Notes: a model not told the origin generated them from the sequence alone. Positions 21,840 to 34,734 are shown, counted from the stretch's first letter. The stretch: 64,000 nucleotides of DNA from Paralithodes platypus (GCA_032716605.1 CM064519.1:32247199-32311198), one strand, 5' to 3'. Translations and numbers: made by a program.

Positions 21840-22516
21840 TTGACTAGACTTTTTTTTTTGGCGGGGGGGGGGGGGGATAATTATTGCATACACGTCCAAA
21901 GTCGCTATAGGGAGAAAGGGGGGCTATTGGAGTTTTCAGGTAATGGATGGAGCATATATCCCTTTCAGACGACGTCATTTCTTTGTTGTTGTTGTTGTTG
22001 TTGTTGTTCCCCAAGCTGCCTGGCCGAACAGCCCCAAGTCCCCGAGCAAGGCCAAGGCCATAACCGAGCGCCCCCACAGAACCCTCCCTGCCGACCACAA
22101 TAAAGCCTGGGTGACCGAAGCAACTCCATGGCGGGGAGCTGAGGAGGGTGCGGAAACGCCCGGGAAACCAAAGCCCCACCCAGGGCCCTGTGCCCCTCAG
22201 CAATTATGAAGAGAAAGTTGAGGGGCAAAGGAAAAATGTGACACTTTGGCTTCCAATCTTGGTAGATTGGGAGGTCAATCCACGGAAGAGACGCCGTCAC
22301 TTGAGATCTAGAAAATATATAAGTAAAAGGAACAGTCAGAGTAAGCTATGGGTATGGCAGAGATCGCTCAGTTCTCACTCTGATAGACCAGCCTATCACC
22401 ACATGACTAGAACCCAATCCTCTCAGCATCAGCTAGGAAAGGCCCTAGAAAGCCACCTTTGGTGGGGGGATAGCTCCCCTATTTCTATCCCTTTCGGGGT
22501 TGGGCACCCGCTGTAA
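21840..22516 (+). other. GC-rich island with overlapping open frames, unrecognised
   Basis: A G run (21863-21876) and a (GTT)n tract (about 21983-22008) lead into about 500 bp that is clearly more GC-rich than its surroundings. Two plus-strand frames overlap: 21943-22209 with 'PSKAKAITERPHRTLP' and 'GKPKPHPGPCAPQQL', and 22148-22516 with 'RKRRRHLRSRKYI'. Neither contains a domain I know. It could be the 5' part of an unrecognised retroelement or an exon of a host gene. Confidence 0.3.
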
Positions 22517-23478
22517 TTTCTGTGTTCATTATATTGGCTACCATTAGACAATTTTAATAAGATTAGGAAGGATTTCAAAGAATGAAGTCGTCTCAATTAA
22601 CTCCCAACTACCATATATCTTTCCTTAACCGAGCAAAATCAAATAATGTTAGCCACACTAAAATTGAGAGACGAATCATGGTATTGTAAATGGGTTAACG
22701 GTATAGGAAACGAAGTGTATGCAATTTCTGTGCATACTGTGCTACAGCCTGTATCCACCTCTCAATCTAGCAATATCCTATACAGGGGGGACTTCCCTCT
22801 CACTATTTATTGTGTGTGTCTGTCCATGTGGTTGTCTTTCTGCCTGAATCTGTGTTTGTATCTATATATTTATGCAAGCCTGTTGTATGTATGGATACAG
22901 GTGGAGAATGACAAATAGAAATGTTCACGATTTCCTATATTGAAGTAATCTTAATGTTTGATAAGATGCAATGAATATTCATTTCGTGAGGAAAATTATT
23001 GACTAAGATTACATACATGAATTAGTCTCGGGAAAAACAAGATATTTACAAAAATACGAATATATTAAAGATTATAAATACAATGACACCGTCTATTGTT
23101 GTAGAAAGTTAAAGAAGCCTACAGATAATTTTATAAATGCATGAGAAAAGAAACTGTATGTAAATACAGTAGGCACACTAAAAACTTTTCAAACAAAAAT
23201 ATATTCCGAAAAAGTGGATTAGCAACAGAACAGAAATCAAGAGATAAAATGCAGAGAGAAAAAAAAAAGTACCAGAAAACATCTAAGAGAAGTATTTCGG
23301 AGGTGGCTACAGAAACAAATGAATATAGTCTGTATGAAAGGAAAGCAAATAAATGGGTAAGTGGGGAAGAGGAAGAGGGTTGGGGTAGTGGGGGTGAATA
23401 GGGGAGGGTGGCTGAGAGGGGAGAGAGAGGGCCACCATAGAGCAGCAACAAAGAGGCAATGGATGGCGCGCGCGCGCG

Positions 23479-23481
<3 letters not shown>
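22517..23481. other. Unassigned stretch
   Basis: AT-rich sequence becoming purine-rich towards 23240-23450. A 86-codon plus frame at 23141-23401 is Lys/Glu-rich but low-complexity. No feature is recognised. Confidence 0.4.

Positions 23482-23560
<79 letters not shown>
23466..23560. repeat. (GC)n then (CT)n microsatellite
   Basis: A short alternating GC run (Z-DNA-type sequence) runs directly into about 79 bp of CT. Confidence 0.95.
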
Positions 23561-23563
<3 letters not shown>

Positions 23564-23793
23564 TCCCAGTGCACAACGAACCGGATCATGATTATGTCCG
23601 CCTGTATTAAATTATGTATTATGTTGATTTATACCATTGCCTATTTTTGTAATAATTGTATTCAGCTAACTATGATCTCAATAATCATTGATGTAATGAA
23701 AATATGAATAGTCTCCTCATACGATTGCACTAGTTCTGTAGTGCTATTATTTACAACCTGTCAATTAATAATTCAGTCACTACAAGCTTGCTT

Positions 23794-23794
<1 letters not shown>

Positions 23795-23835
<41 letters not shown>
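23795..23835. repeat. Poly-T tract
   Basis: 41 consecutive T. It could be the complement of a retroelement poly-A tail, but no element body is recognised on the 3' side. Confidence 0.9.
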
Positions 23836-23838
<3 letters not shown>

Positions 23839-24060
23839 GAAATACGTATATACAGACCATGTGACAATTAAATGAGGAAACTATAATAACGCATCTGAAT
23901 AATGCCAACCTGACTTATAAACACAAATATGAATGTAACCAGACGACGATGCTGTTGTTTCAGTGGAATAATGGCTCTTTGAGCAGTATGTATCGCCTTA
24001 CTAGTGGTTGTCCCCTCACAGGATGGGGGGCGCTGCTCAATAAACTCGCCCCTCGGGGCA

Positions 24061-24839
<779 letters not shown>

Positions 24840-24965
24840 TACTAATTCTTTTCCAATTTGCGTGACTGAGACAAAGATGACAAGCAGCCTGTACCGAGTG
24901 TCTCCCCCAAAAGCAAAAGATTGACAGAACCAAATTCAAGGAACGTTGGGACGTTAGTTCATTCT
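24840..24965 (-). mobile_element. LINE-A 3'-end fragment
   Basis: 'gcctgtaccgagtgtctccc', then '...aagattgacag' and 'accaaattcaaggaacg', matches the 3' terminal part of LINE-A at 26960-27050 ('gcctatagcgagtgcctccc', 'gagtgacag', 'ccaaaatcaagagacg'). Only the extreme 3' end is present, as expected from incomplete reverse transcription. Confidence 0.65.
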
Positions 24966-26142
<1,177 letters not shown>

Positions 26143-26710
26143 ACTTTAAAAACTCCTGATGAGTTTAAAACAATTAACTGAAACTAGTATTGAAGTGCAT
26201 TTCTTGTCCATATGAAAACGCAGCATTATAGGAGACAGCTCGTGTGATTTGGTACTCTTATCATAATCAGCGATCATGGTTTGACAAAACAACAGACGTA
26301 ATGACAAAAAAGATCCTTTACAAGTAGACATCATCAAAATCTGGTACGACCAATTATTGAATGCAAGAATTTTGTTAGACCAGCCTCAGAGCAGACGCCC
26401 AAATGTTACTAAGGAGATTTTAAATTACGCAATACATTCCTTAAAAATCTGTACATTGTGCTTCACATGAACGAGTACATTATTATCATTCGATTATAAT
26501 TTCATATATCTAATAGATCAAATATCACGACATAAAACATATACTAGTTACATGAACAGATATCATAGACAATACGTAAATAATAGATTTACTTAATTTT
26601 ACTTTAATATTCGAAATACTATGTTTATAGAAGGTGGATAAAGGTAAGGAGACTTATTGTAGTGAACCTGACCAAAAGGCCCCATTCGTGGTATTTACTG
26701 TTTAACTTTC
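26143..26710. other. Unassigned AT-rich stretch
   Basis: Nothing recognised before the start of the R1 copy. Confidence 0.4.
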
Positions 26711-26931
26711 CTAAGGGGAGACTGTCCGCTTGTTTGGTCTATTAATTCATTTATTCATATATTTTTTTTAGTTTCCTCCCTAGACCTCCATCAAGCTTAG
26801 CAAAATACCCCCTAGACCTCCCTTCAAAATAAATTTGGAAATTTTTCGGTAGAAAAATGTCCCAGCCGAAGGCCGGTTCCTCTTAAAATTGCAGGCTCGC
26901 TATTGCTCGCCAGGAAATAATCGACACCTAA

Positions 26932-28454
26932 TTATTTATGTTTTCTATATGATTGAGGGAGGCAAAAGGCAGAACTGCCTATAGCGAGTGCCTCCCCCAT
27001 AGTTGAAAGAGTGACAGGGCCAAAATCAAGAGACGTTCGAGCCAAAATGCCTGGACACACGGAGTTTGAAGCAATTTAAGTCTTAGGAAGAGGGAAAGAC
27101 TGATTCTGGGAGAAAGTTCCAGAGCTCAGCTGTTGAGTAGAAGAAAGACAGAGTAACTTTTCACTCTCGGGTTGGAGAGTTGCACAGAGTAGGGGTGGGA
27201 TTGAGTTGCAAGACGGGTACCACGTGCCCTACGTAAAGGTGGTATACACTGGGAAAGCTCTGAGGAACACTGATTATTATAGTAGCGATAGAATAGCGAG
27301 AGAGATGCAACATTGCGGCGGAGAGAGAGAGATTGCAGAGAGTTGGTGAGTGGACGGGAGTTTATGATACGGAAGGCCTTCCTTTCAACTTTGTCTAGGA
27401 GAGCGGTGTGAGAGGAACCTCCCCACACATGTGAACAATACTTAATACAAGTACGAACTATGCCCCTGTACAGAGCAAGAAGCTGTGCAGGGGAAAAGAA
27501 CCCCCTAAGGCGGTTGAGCACACCCAGCTTCTGAGAGGCTGCCTTAGCAAGACTGGCAATATGATCCTTCCAACTGAGAGCAGAAGAAAAAGAGACACCA
27601 AGAATATTGAGAGAAGATGAAGGATTGATTTTTGTATTGTTGAAGAATAAGGGATAGTCCGCTGCGAGTTCCTTACGGGTAGATAGATGGAGAAACTGGG
27701 TTTTGGAAGCATTAAAGGTAACAAGGTTTTCTCTGCCCCAATTGGAGATAGTATTTAGATCAGAATTTAAGAGTTCTATGGCTTCATTACGTTTGCCGTT
27801 GAGGGATTGCTGGCTGGGGCGTTCTGAAAAACTAATGGAGCAGTGTAAGGTTGAGTCATCTGCGTATGAATGGATGGGAATTGAAGTACAGTTGAGGAGA
27901 TCATTTATAAAAATTAGAAAGATAATAGGAGATAGGACAGAGCCCTGAGGAACACCGGAGTTTATAGGGTGAGGAACTGAACAATGGCCATCCACAACCG
28001 CGGCTATGGAACGGCCGGAAAGGAAATTAGAGACAAAGGCACAGATGGAGGGATAGAAACCGAAGGAGGGTAGTTTATAAATTAAAGATTTGTGCCAGAC
28101 TCTATCGAAGGCTTTCGATATGTCTAGTGCAATAGAAAAAGTCTCACCGAAGTCCCGAAAGGAGGATGACCAAGAGTTAGTAAGATATGAAAGAAGATCA
28201 CCAGTAGAGCGACCCTTAAGGAAGCCATACTGGCGATCTGAGAGCAGATTATGAGAAGAGAAATGCTTAAGAAATTTGGAAGCAAGAATAGTTTCAAAAA
28301 CTTTAGAAAGACATGAGATGAGAGCAATTGGACGATAGTTGGAGGGTCGAGAGCGGTCACCCTTCTTTGGGACAGGTTGAATGTGAACAAACTTCCAGCA
28401 TGAAGGGAAGACGTTAGAGGATAGACAGAGACGAAAGAGTTTGCCTAGGCAGGG
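26932..28454 (-). mobile_element. LINE-A, 5'-truncated copy
   Basis: About 1.5 kb of non-LTR retrotransposon, minus strand. The 5' end is truncated inside the RT entry region ('CLGKLF'). The 3' UTR includes 'gcctatagcgagtgcctccc' and ends near 26932. It is the best-preserved LINE-A copy of the window; others lie at 2360-4970, 24840-24965, 37925-38480 and 38500-39290. Confidence 0.85.
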
Positions 28455-28457
28455 CAA
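27126..28457 (-). CDS. LINE-A reverse transcriptase (partial, long open frame)
   Basis: 443 codons without a stop. Motifs in order: 'NYRPIALISCLSKVFE' (residues 40-55), 'ALDISKAFDRVWHKSL' (110-125), '[14 protein letters not shown]' (167-180) and the catalytic 'SYADDSTL' (YADD at 198-201), then a thumb and C-terminal region with 'LYRGIVRTCIKYCSHVWGG'. In a LINE this enzyme copies the element RNA at a nicked target. The N-terminal endonuclease and ORF start are missing through 5' truncation; the first codon given is not a real start. Near the C-terminus a small indel shifts the frame: the neighbouring frame continues 'STAELWNFLP', which matches the plus-strand copy near 39110. It is a partial, probably inactive, but recent-looking copy. 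Confidence 0.85.
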   Translation of the reverse strand: MPCLGKLFRLCLSSNVFPSCWKFVHIQPVPKKGDRSRPSNYRPIALISCLSKVFETILASKFLKHFSSHNLLSDRQYGFLKGRSTGDLLSYLTNSWSSSFRDFGETFSIALDISKAFDRVWHKSLIYKLPSFGFYPSICAFVSNFLSGRSIAAVVDGHCSVPHPINSGVPQGSVLSPIIFLIFINDLLNCTSIPIHSYADDSTLHCSISFSERPSQQSLNGKRNEAIELLNSDLNTISNWGRENLVTFNASKTQFLHLSTRKELAADYPLFFNNTKINPSSSLNILGVSFSSALSWKDHIASLAKAASQKLGVLNRLRGFFSPAQLLALYRGIVRTCIKYCSHVWGGSSHTALLDKVERKAFRIINSRPLTNSLQSLSLRRNVASLSLFYRYYNNQCSSELSQCIPPLRRARGTRLATQSHPYSVQLSNPRVKSYSVFLLLNS

Positions 28458-28599
28458 AGGTCTTAAAATTTACACCGAAATGGGGCGAAAGGCGTTAAAT
28501 TCGCCAAAATAATGGGACAAACGTCTTATAATCTCAAAACTAGTGGGGCTAAACATTAGGGAGAAGGGGGTCCATAAAAACGGTCTGCCACCCCTTAAT

Positions 28600-29020
28600 A
28601 CTTGGCAAAATCTCTTATTATCTGCATATTTAACTACTACATGAACCACACCTTTACTAACCCTTATGGTCTCATTCCTAGAATATGCAACACTTCAATA
28701 TTACTTTAATAATGTTATTATCACCTGTCCATTCTGAATAATGTATTCGTGCATAACTCCGACAGCGTCCATTCCTGTTCTTTCTGCTTCAAAACTGTTT
28801 ACCTGAATCAACCTTTTATCAGCTTTTGGTTACTGTACCTTCTGTATACACACGCCCAGACCCACGGCAATATAACGCAAACCATAACAAGATATTTTCC
28901 AAGATTGTAAAAGTTGCATAAATTCATTCACTTGGTTAGATACTTATCTACCAAGCCACTTAATTCACCGTTCTGCACTGTAAGAATGTGAACACGTAAT
29001 TGTTGACAAAATATTGATAT
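28600..29020. other. Unassigned stretch
   Basis: AT-rich DNA after the R1 right end. No gene is recognised. Confidence 0.4.
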
Positions 29021-29560
29021 GCCAGAGCGCCAGGTTGCAACGATGCCAGGTATTGCCGACGCCCTTGCCATCCAGTACGCCCTTGGAGGGACACCCTGCC
29101 CCTAATATCACTCTTGCCAGAGACACTAAGGAAGAAGGACCTATCTCACACCAAAAATAGAACAGTCTCCCCCAACCGATATCATCAAAGAGAATGGAAG
29201 CAGAGAGTCTCTCCTCCATTGCCAGCCAAGAGAAAACAGTCTCCACTACCTGCCTCACCACGCACTAGACCTACAATTAACACTTCCAAGATACAGGGGT
29301 TCACATTTGGCCCTATCATAAGGACCACCCCTGCCCTGCTTCCCCGAAAACCAGCCCCTATTGACCAACACCGAAAAAGGGTAGAGGGCAGGATGTGGAC
29401 ATTTATCGGCAGCTCACATCCAGCGCTTACCCAGGCTGAAAGGAGAACGCTTACCCAAGTTCCCCATTGTTCTTCGCTTACCCAGGTGGAACCAGTGTTA
29501 CTTACCCTGGATACTGACATAGTAATGCTTATCCAGGTTTCTGAGACTTAATTATCCCCT
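29021..29560 (+). other. Possible coding remnant, Pro/Arg/Thr-rich
   Basis: A 145-residue open frame (29114-29551) with 'PPLPAKRKQSPLPASPRTRP' and 'KIQGFTFGPIIRT'. The basic, Pro/Ser-rich style and the 'PRT....IQGFTFG' pattern loosely recall the N-terminal tail of the CR1-like ORF1 ('SPRPVRR..PPQISGFTPV'), so it may be an old ORF1 fragment. No catalytic SGNH motif follows. The similarity is weak. Confidence 0.3.
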
Positions 29561-29728
29561 AGGCAAACAACACCTTCACTAACCTAGCCACCAGCCCAGC
29601 ATAACAAAAGCGAGAATCTGGCGCCACTACTACCAACCTTGACTACAACCGAGAAGCAGCAAAAAGGAAGAACCTAGAGGACCAGGGCCTATCCAAGACA
29701 CCTGGAGAGACAATCCTTGTATCTTCAC

Positions 29729-29948
29729 CTATAGTCTATTTGCTGTATGTAGGCGATGAATCATGACCTCTTATCCTCAGTAACTCGAAAAGGGCTAGAG
29801 CAAATTGGCTGTAATTATCTACATCGATTCCTTGACCGACTCTTTACAAATGGTAGAAATATTAGCTCGATTATACTCTAAGTCATTTTTGAGTTACAAA
29901 GGTTAGAAGTCATGATTTCTCGCCTACTTACAGCGAATAGACTATAGT
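29729..29948. mobile_element. MITE-D, about 60-bp terminal inverted repeats
   Basis: The left arm 'ctatagtctatttgctgtat', then 'gtaggcgatgaatcatgacc', pairs with the right arm 'ggttagaagtcatgatttct' plus 'cgcctacttacagcgaatag'. Roughly 60-bp arms with several mismatches enclose about 90 bp. Palindromic TATAG ends suggest a TA target (Tc1/mariner-like), which is an inference. A half copy lies at 10395-10450. Confidence 0.7.
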
Positions 29949-30119
29949 ATAATTGTTCTCTATCTTTGAAATCCCTACTAGTGATGTTACCTAAACAATA
30001 CACATAACTGTCCCTTTCTTATAAAAATTCATATATTATACATGTAAGAGATCTTTGCATCTCTATAAATAAAGTAGACGTGCCATTTTGCCCAAAATCA
30101 AAAAGGCATACCCAACTCT

Positions 30120-30950
30120 GCGATGGGTCACCTTCATCACTACTAGTCACTATCATCAGCACTTCTATTATTATAATCATCACTACTTCTCTCATCATCA
30201 GTACTACTGTCATCAGTACAACTTTCACCATCATCACTACTACTCACTAACATCACTAATACTTTCACCATCGTCACTACCATTATCACAACTGTTATCA
30301 TTATCACTACAACTATCACCATGCTCTTACAATCATCATTACTACTGTACCCATCATCACTACTTTTATGACCATCATCACTACAAACTATCACCATGCT
30401 CTTACAATCATCATTACTACTGTACCCATCATCACTACTTTTATGACCATCATCACTACAACTATCACCATGCTCTTACAATCATCATTACTACTGTACC
30501 CATCATCACTACTTTTATGACCATCATCACTACAACTATCACCATGCTCTTACAATCATCATTACTACTGTACCCATCATCACTACTTTTATGACCATCA
30601 TCACTACAACTATCACCATGCTCTTACAATCATCATTACTACTGTACCCATCATCACTACTTTTATGACCATCATCACTACAACTATCACCATGCTCTTA
30701 CAATCATCATTACTACTGTACCCATCATCACTACTTTTATGACCATCATCACTACAACTATCACCATGCTCTTACAATCATCATTACTACTGTACCCATC
30801 ATCACTACAACTAGTGTTGGCACCATCATATCTACTACCGTCATCATCATCACTACTGTCATCATTATCGCACAACTACAACCATCATCACTATCACCAT
30901 CATCCCCATTTTTACTACCATCACTTCTAATGTCAACTAAACTAACTTAA
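30120..30950. repeat. 74-bp minisatellite in CAT/ACT-rich DNA
   Basis: Seven units starting with 'ctatcaccatgctcttac' at 30313, 30388, 30462, 30536, 30610, 30684 and 30758, spaced 74 bp except one 75-bp unit. Units are nearly identical. The flanks (30120-30312 and 30813-30950) are degenerate ATC/ACT triplet sequence from which the unit probably arose. Since 74 is not a multiple of 3, the frames across it are not a conserved repeat protein. Confidence 0.95.
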
Positions 30951-31115
30951 CCTAACTTAACTTAACAAAATTATGCAGGGGGAGTTGTTTTGGGGACGTC
31001 ATCTCCAGTAACCATCACCAATACTTTCACTATCATCACTACTACTATCCACGTAATCTACTACTATCACAACTACTTTCACAATCACGACTGCCCTCAC
31101 TGCCATAATCACTAC

Positions 31116-31214
31116 TGGGGTGTTTTTTAAGCTTGATGGTGGTCTAGTGAGGTTATTATAAAATACATAAATATACATATGTAATAGACCAAAAAATAGC
31201 CATTACCCCCTTAA
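31116..31214 (+). repeat. R1 repeat, 3' fragment
   Basis: Only the last about 100 bp of R1 are present: 'ggggtgttttttaagcttga', then 'ggtctagtgagg', then 'aatagaccaaaaaatagcc' and 'acccccttaa'. The rest is missing. Confidence 0.7.
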
Positions 31215-31850
31215 AACACCATTTATGTGTACCATGCTAGTTACAAATAACTTCTTTTTTACAGTGTGCTTGCCATAGGCTATATTTTTCAGCATTTGGG
31301 TCAATAAATATATTATGCTAATATTATCAAACACGCTATTACCATGTCATTATCAAATGTGACAGGAAACAATAAGCAAAACTGCATCAAGCGTTATTGC
31401 AAACTAAAGAAATATAGATAGCCGATTTAAATTTACGTTAGTCTAAATATCGGGACATAAGTAGAGCTTGAAAGAGTTAAGTCTTGAGGTTGAGTCACAT
31501 ATCAGGCATATTACGATGGAAAAAGTTTGAATACAGACGATATGCGGCACAAGCTGTGCAACGCAAATCCCCTATTGAAAAGGTATTCTTACTGCAGACG
31601 GATTGAGATGTGTCGGTAGTGTCTGTATGAAGTATTATTTTGATTAGTATACACTTATAAAGGTGAGCCACGCAGAAGACCTATTCAGGTCTTTAAAAGG
31701 GGCACATATAGTATTGAGTAGAATAGAAATAGTTATTTTTTTTTTTGGACAAGGTTGATTTTATACTATAATGGAGGTACCTCGATAATGGTCATATATA
31801 CAATCTGTATGACCTATTCATCATTCCTATGTATGCTATTACCGGTGCAA
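31215..31850. other. Unassigned stretch
   Basis: AT-rich, no recognised gene; it borders the inverted-repeat complex. Confidence 0.4.
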
Positions 31851-34000
31851 AATATATATATTTTCATTAGACTTTGTGGGTCGAATACAGGTGAAAGCAC
31901 CGTAATTTTAGTATTTTGTCATCCTCTATATCAATGCTAACACCATCGGGGGTCTGGGGGCAGCAGTCCCCAGGTTAGGATGGGTTGCTAGGCTAGGTTA
32001 ACAACAAAATATGGTTTTCGAGGGCATGTCTTAACATTGTTGGATAATGGATCAATACTCATTTGGGTTATTTTAAAGGACACTACTGCAGCGTTATGAG
32101 AAACAATTTATTAGGGAAAATAGGCACAAATAGATTCTCCATATAGTCCGCATGGAGGATTTTCGTTATGAACAATTTGAAAAAATACCCACTTCACAGA
32201 AAAAAACAAAAACAAAAATCTAAGTCAAAGAGCGGGGGGGGGGGGGGGGGGCAGGCCCCAGGTTAGGTAAGGTTGTTAGGTTAGGCTAATGGGACAATAT
32301 AAAGATGATGTAATTAAATTCATACATCGATTTATCGTGGCCTACAGGTTTCTTATACCATGTATTTCATTCCTATATGTGTCTAAATGCCTGTAAAAAT
32401 GTATTACTGATCCTGGGATAGAAAACAAAATATCCTCTATATCGCCTACCTTGCAAGAGGCGGGTGGCTTTGTTTACATCTGCCGCTAAGAAAAAGAAGA
32501 AGCAGCGTTGGGGAAAATTTGGTTTTTGCCCCCTACTGTTTAAATATATGACGATTTCAATAAATCCTGGGGGGGGTGAGGGGGGGTTTGCCCCCCCCCC
32601 CCCTAAAAATATTTTGTATCCCACGGCAAACGGTTATGGCCAAATAAGTTATTTTGGTAAAAATTTACCTATGGTCCCGTTAAAATATCCTCAAGTAACC
32701 TATTAAAAACTGTTCAGGGGACTGGTTAGAAATTTTAGATGTTTAATTGAAGGTCGGAAATCAGTATTTACGGAGAAATAAAAGTCTTAAAATGCGCTGT
32801 TTTACGGAAGGGTCTGTACGCCGCCACATACGCGCGGCCCCGCCCACTGCCCAAAATGTACAAATATTAGATTAGATTATATTAACCTAACCTAACCTAA
32901 CCTAACCCTAATATAATATAATATAACATAACATTACCTGGGAAAGAGAGGGCAGGGACCCTGGGTGACCCATAGTGCATTTTAAAACTGTTATTTCTCA
33001 GTAAATACTGATTTCCGACATTCAATTAAACATCCTACAAGTTCTAACCAGTCCCCTGAACAGTTTTTAATAGGTTACTTGAGGATATTTTAACGGGACC
33101 ATAGGTAAACATTTATCGTTATTTTTCGTGAGTGAAGGGGCGTGTTTTTAGATTGTTGTTTAATGGGTAAATATGCATTTCCGCCTATTATCACACATCA
33201 AAACACCCTTACACAACTCTAAACTAGATAAAAACAATCGTAGCGATTTTTTAGCAATTCAATTACATCATCTTTATAATGACCGGCTAATGTCCTTTCA
33301 AAGGGGTATAGTAAACACTAGGATAGCCTATACCCGGTCAGAGGTAAGTCCTGCTGTAGTCTCCTTGAATGCTACCCTAATTTGTACCGGTAATGACATA
33401 CATAGGAATGAGGTCAATATGTATCTTAAGTCACGTATGTGATATTTTTATGATAATCCTTTTTCTAATCATTCCCTTCATTGATTAGTGTGTTTGGGAA
33501 GGATGTAGTATCCAGGCATACGGTTGTCATGTTTACATCGGTAGTGTGCGCTGGCGCTTAGGTTCCCATCTATTTTTTTCTGTTATTTACCCCCTGCTGG
33601 CAACATATATGCTGACAATAAGTCATGGGGGAGTGAAAGGGGGCAAAGCCACCCCTCAACCTATTGTTGTATCCCACGACAATCAAAATAGACGGGAAAA
33701 TTATCAGGAGCGTGCCGAGTATAGTGTAAACAAGGCAAGCGGTACGCCCGAATACTACTTCCTTACCAACATATTTTGTCATTACCCTAACATAACAACC
33801 TAACCTTACATGGGGGCTGCCGGCCCCAGGCCCCTCGGGAGATCTTAGCATTGATATAGAGGATGACAAAATACTAACAATACAGTGGAAAAGTGAAACA
33901 AATTAGTTATCCACTGATCCAAAATGGTCGCCACTTTTCCTTACACCCTTATTTAACCCACAAAGTCTAATGAAAAATAATTCAATTTGCGGCGGTAAAG
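31850..34000. repeat. Nested long inverted repeats with TTAGG-type centre
   Basis: Outer arms: about 31855-32000 pairs with about 33790-33990. Both carry 'ttttcattagactttgtggg', 'agtattttgtcatcctctat', 'atcaatgcta', then a GC-rich 'gggggctgcc'-type block and a TTAGG-like stretch. Inner arms: about 32643-32800 pairs with about 32976-33125 ('acctatggtcccgttaaaat', 'actgttcaggggactggtta', 'tcagtatttac'). The inner spacer holds GC-rich DNA and (CCTAA)n at 32882-32911. The arrangement is palindromic around the telomere-like tract. No transposase frame is recognised. Confidence 0.7.
32882..32911. repeat. Interstitial (CCTAA)n telomere-like tract
   Basis: Five to six CCTAA units, followed by an (ATAAT)-type stretch. 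TTAGG is the usual arthropod telomere unit. Similar tracts occur at 34211-34245, 35697-35760, 35853-35879 and 36407-36437. Confidence 0.85.
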
Positions 34001-34210
34001 GCATATATTGCGGTGACTAATACTGGCGGAAAAATGTTATTTTAATACCACGAATTTTCCGAGTGTTTTTTATAAACAAAATTGGTCATTTGCATCAATA
34101 TATAGTGTTTGTAATTAATTAGAAATCTCGGCAAAACCTATTTTCCCCATTAGGCCTATCAATCGATGTTGAGACACTCCCCGCTCCCCGATAGTGATTT
34201 GAAAAGACAT

Positions 34211-34290
34211 TAGCCTAACCTAACAACCTTACCTAACCTAACCTAGTATTATGGGTGGGGGCTGCCGCCCCCACACCCCCGCTGGTTGAG
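34211..34290. repeat. (CCTAA)n tract with GC-rich hairpin block
   Basis: 'taacctaacctag' units are followed by 'tgggggctgccgcccccaca', a GC-rich self-complementary block (GGGGGC...GCCCCC). The same TTAGG plus GGGGGC(T)G pairing recurs at 31945-32000 and 33795-33840, so the two are parts of one repeat. Confidence 0.65.
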
Positions 34291-34419
34291 TACTAATCCC
34301 TTAATACAAAATTTAAAAAAATGGCTGTCGATTATAGGCTACGAAGGTGAAAGAAAAGTCGATGAAGTCTATGGTGTTTACTCGGCAATCTTCAGCTTGA
34401 TTGTACATTGATAACGGGA

Positions 34420-34650
34420 AAGTACCTATTGATAACCTTGTTACGAAAATTAAATTTGAGTACCATACTTTATATTAGGGTTTTCTGAGAGTTTAACACA
34501 TTTTCATATGATCTTTAGAGCTATCGATGACTGAAAGTACCGTATTGACAACCTTGTTACGAAAAAGACATTTTAGTACCATACTCTTTTATTAGGTTTT
34601 GCCGAGGATTAAAACAAATGTTCTTATGATCTTTAGAGCATATAGATTCA
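34420..34650. repeat. About 110-bp direct repeat (two adjacent units)
   Basis: 'ttgataaccttgttacgaaa', 'gagtaccatactttatatta', 'cattttcatatgatctttag' at about 34427-34527, then the same blocks at about 34537-34645. A third unit is at about 35975-36090 ('attgacaaccatgtttcgac', 'ttttgccgaggcttaaaaca'). The units are diverged but collinear. Confidence 0.75.
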
Positions 34651-34734
34651 TTATTTATCTTCAAATATATCAACAAAATTCGTGGTATTAAAATAACATT
34701 AAACCGAAAAAGCTAGATAATTATCGCGAATAGA

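Larger units (their letters stand above)
26711..28599 (-). mobile_element. R1 repeat split by a LINE-A insertion
   Basis: The R1 left half (26711-26931) has 'ctaaggggagac', 'gacctccatcaagctta', 'cagccgaaggccgg', 'gctcgctattgctcgc' and stops right after 'tcgacaccta'. The R1 right half (28455-28599) resumes at 'aaaggtcttaaaattt' and ends 'accccttaa'. In uninterrupted copies these two parts are adjacent (for example 'cgacacctaaatggcacgaa' then 'aggtcttaa' near 6670-6695). LINE-A therefore inserted into a pre-existing R1. Confidence 0.85.

Noticed and set aside
30088..30594. 168-codon His/Tyr/Ser/Thr-rich frame
   Set aside because: It reads through the 74-bp minisatellite; the unit length is not divisible by three, so no repeated peptide unit is maintained.
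30313..30812. CRISPR-like array
   Set aside because: Units are contiguous with no unique spacers and the DNA is eukaryotic, so it is a minisatellite.
32882..32911. True telomere end
   Set aside because: The CCTAA tracts are short (at most about 55 bp), degenerate and internal, in both orientations within 4 kb.
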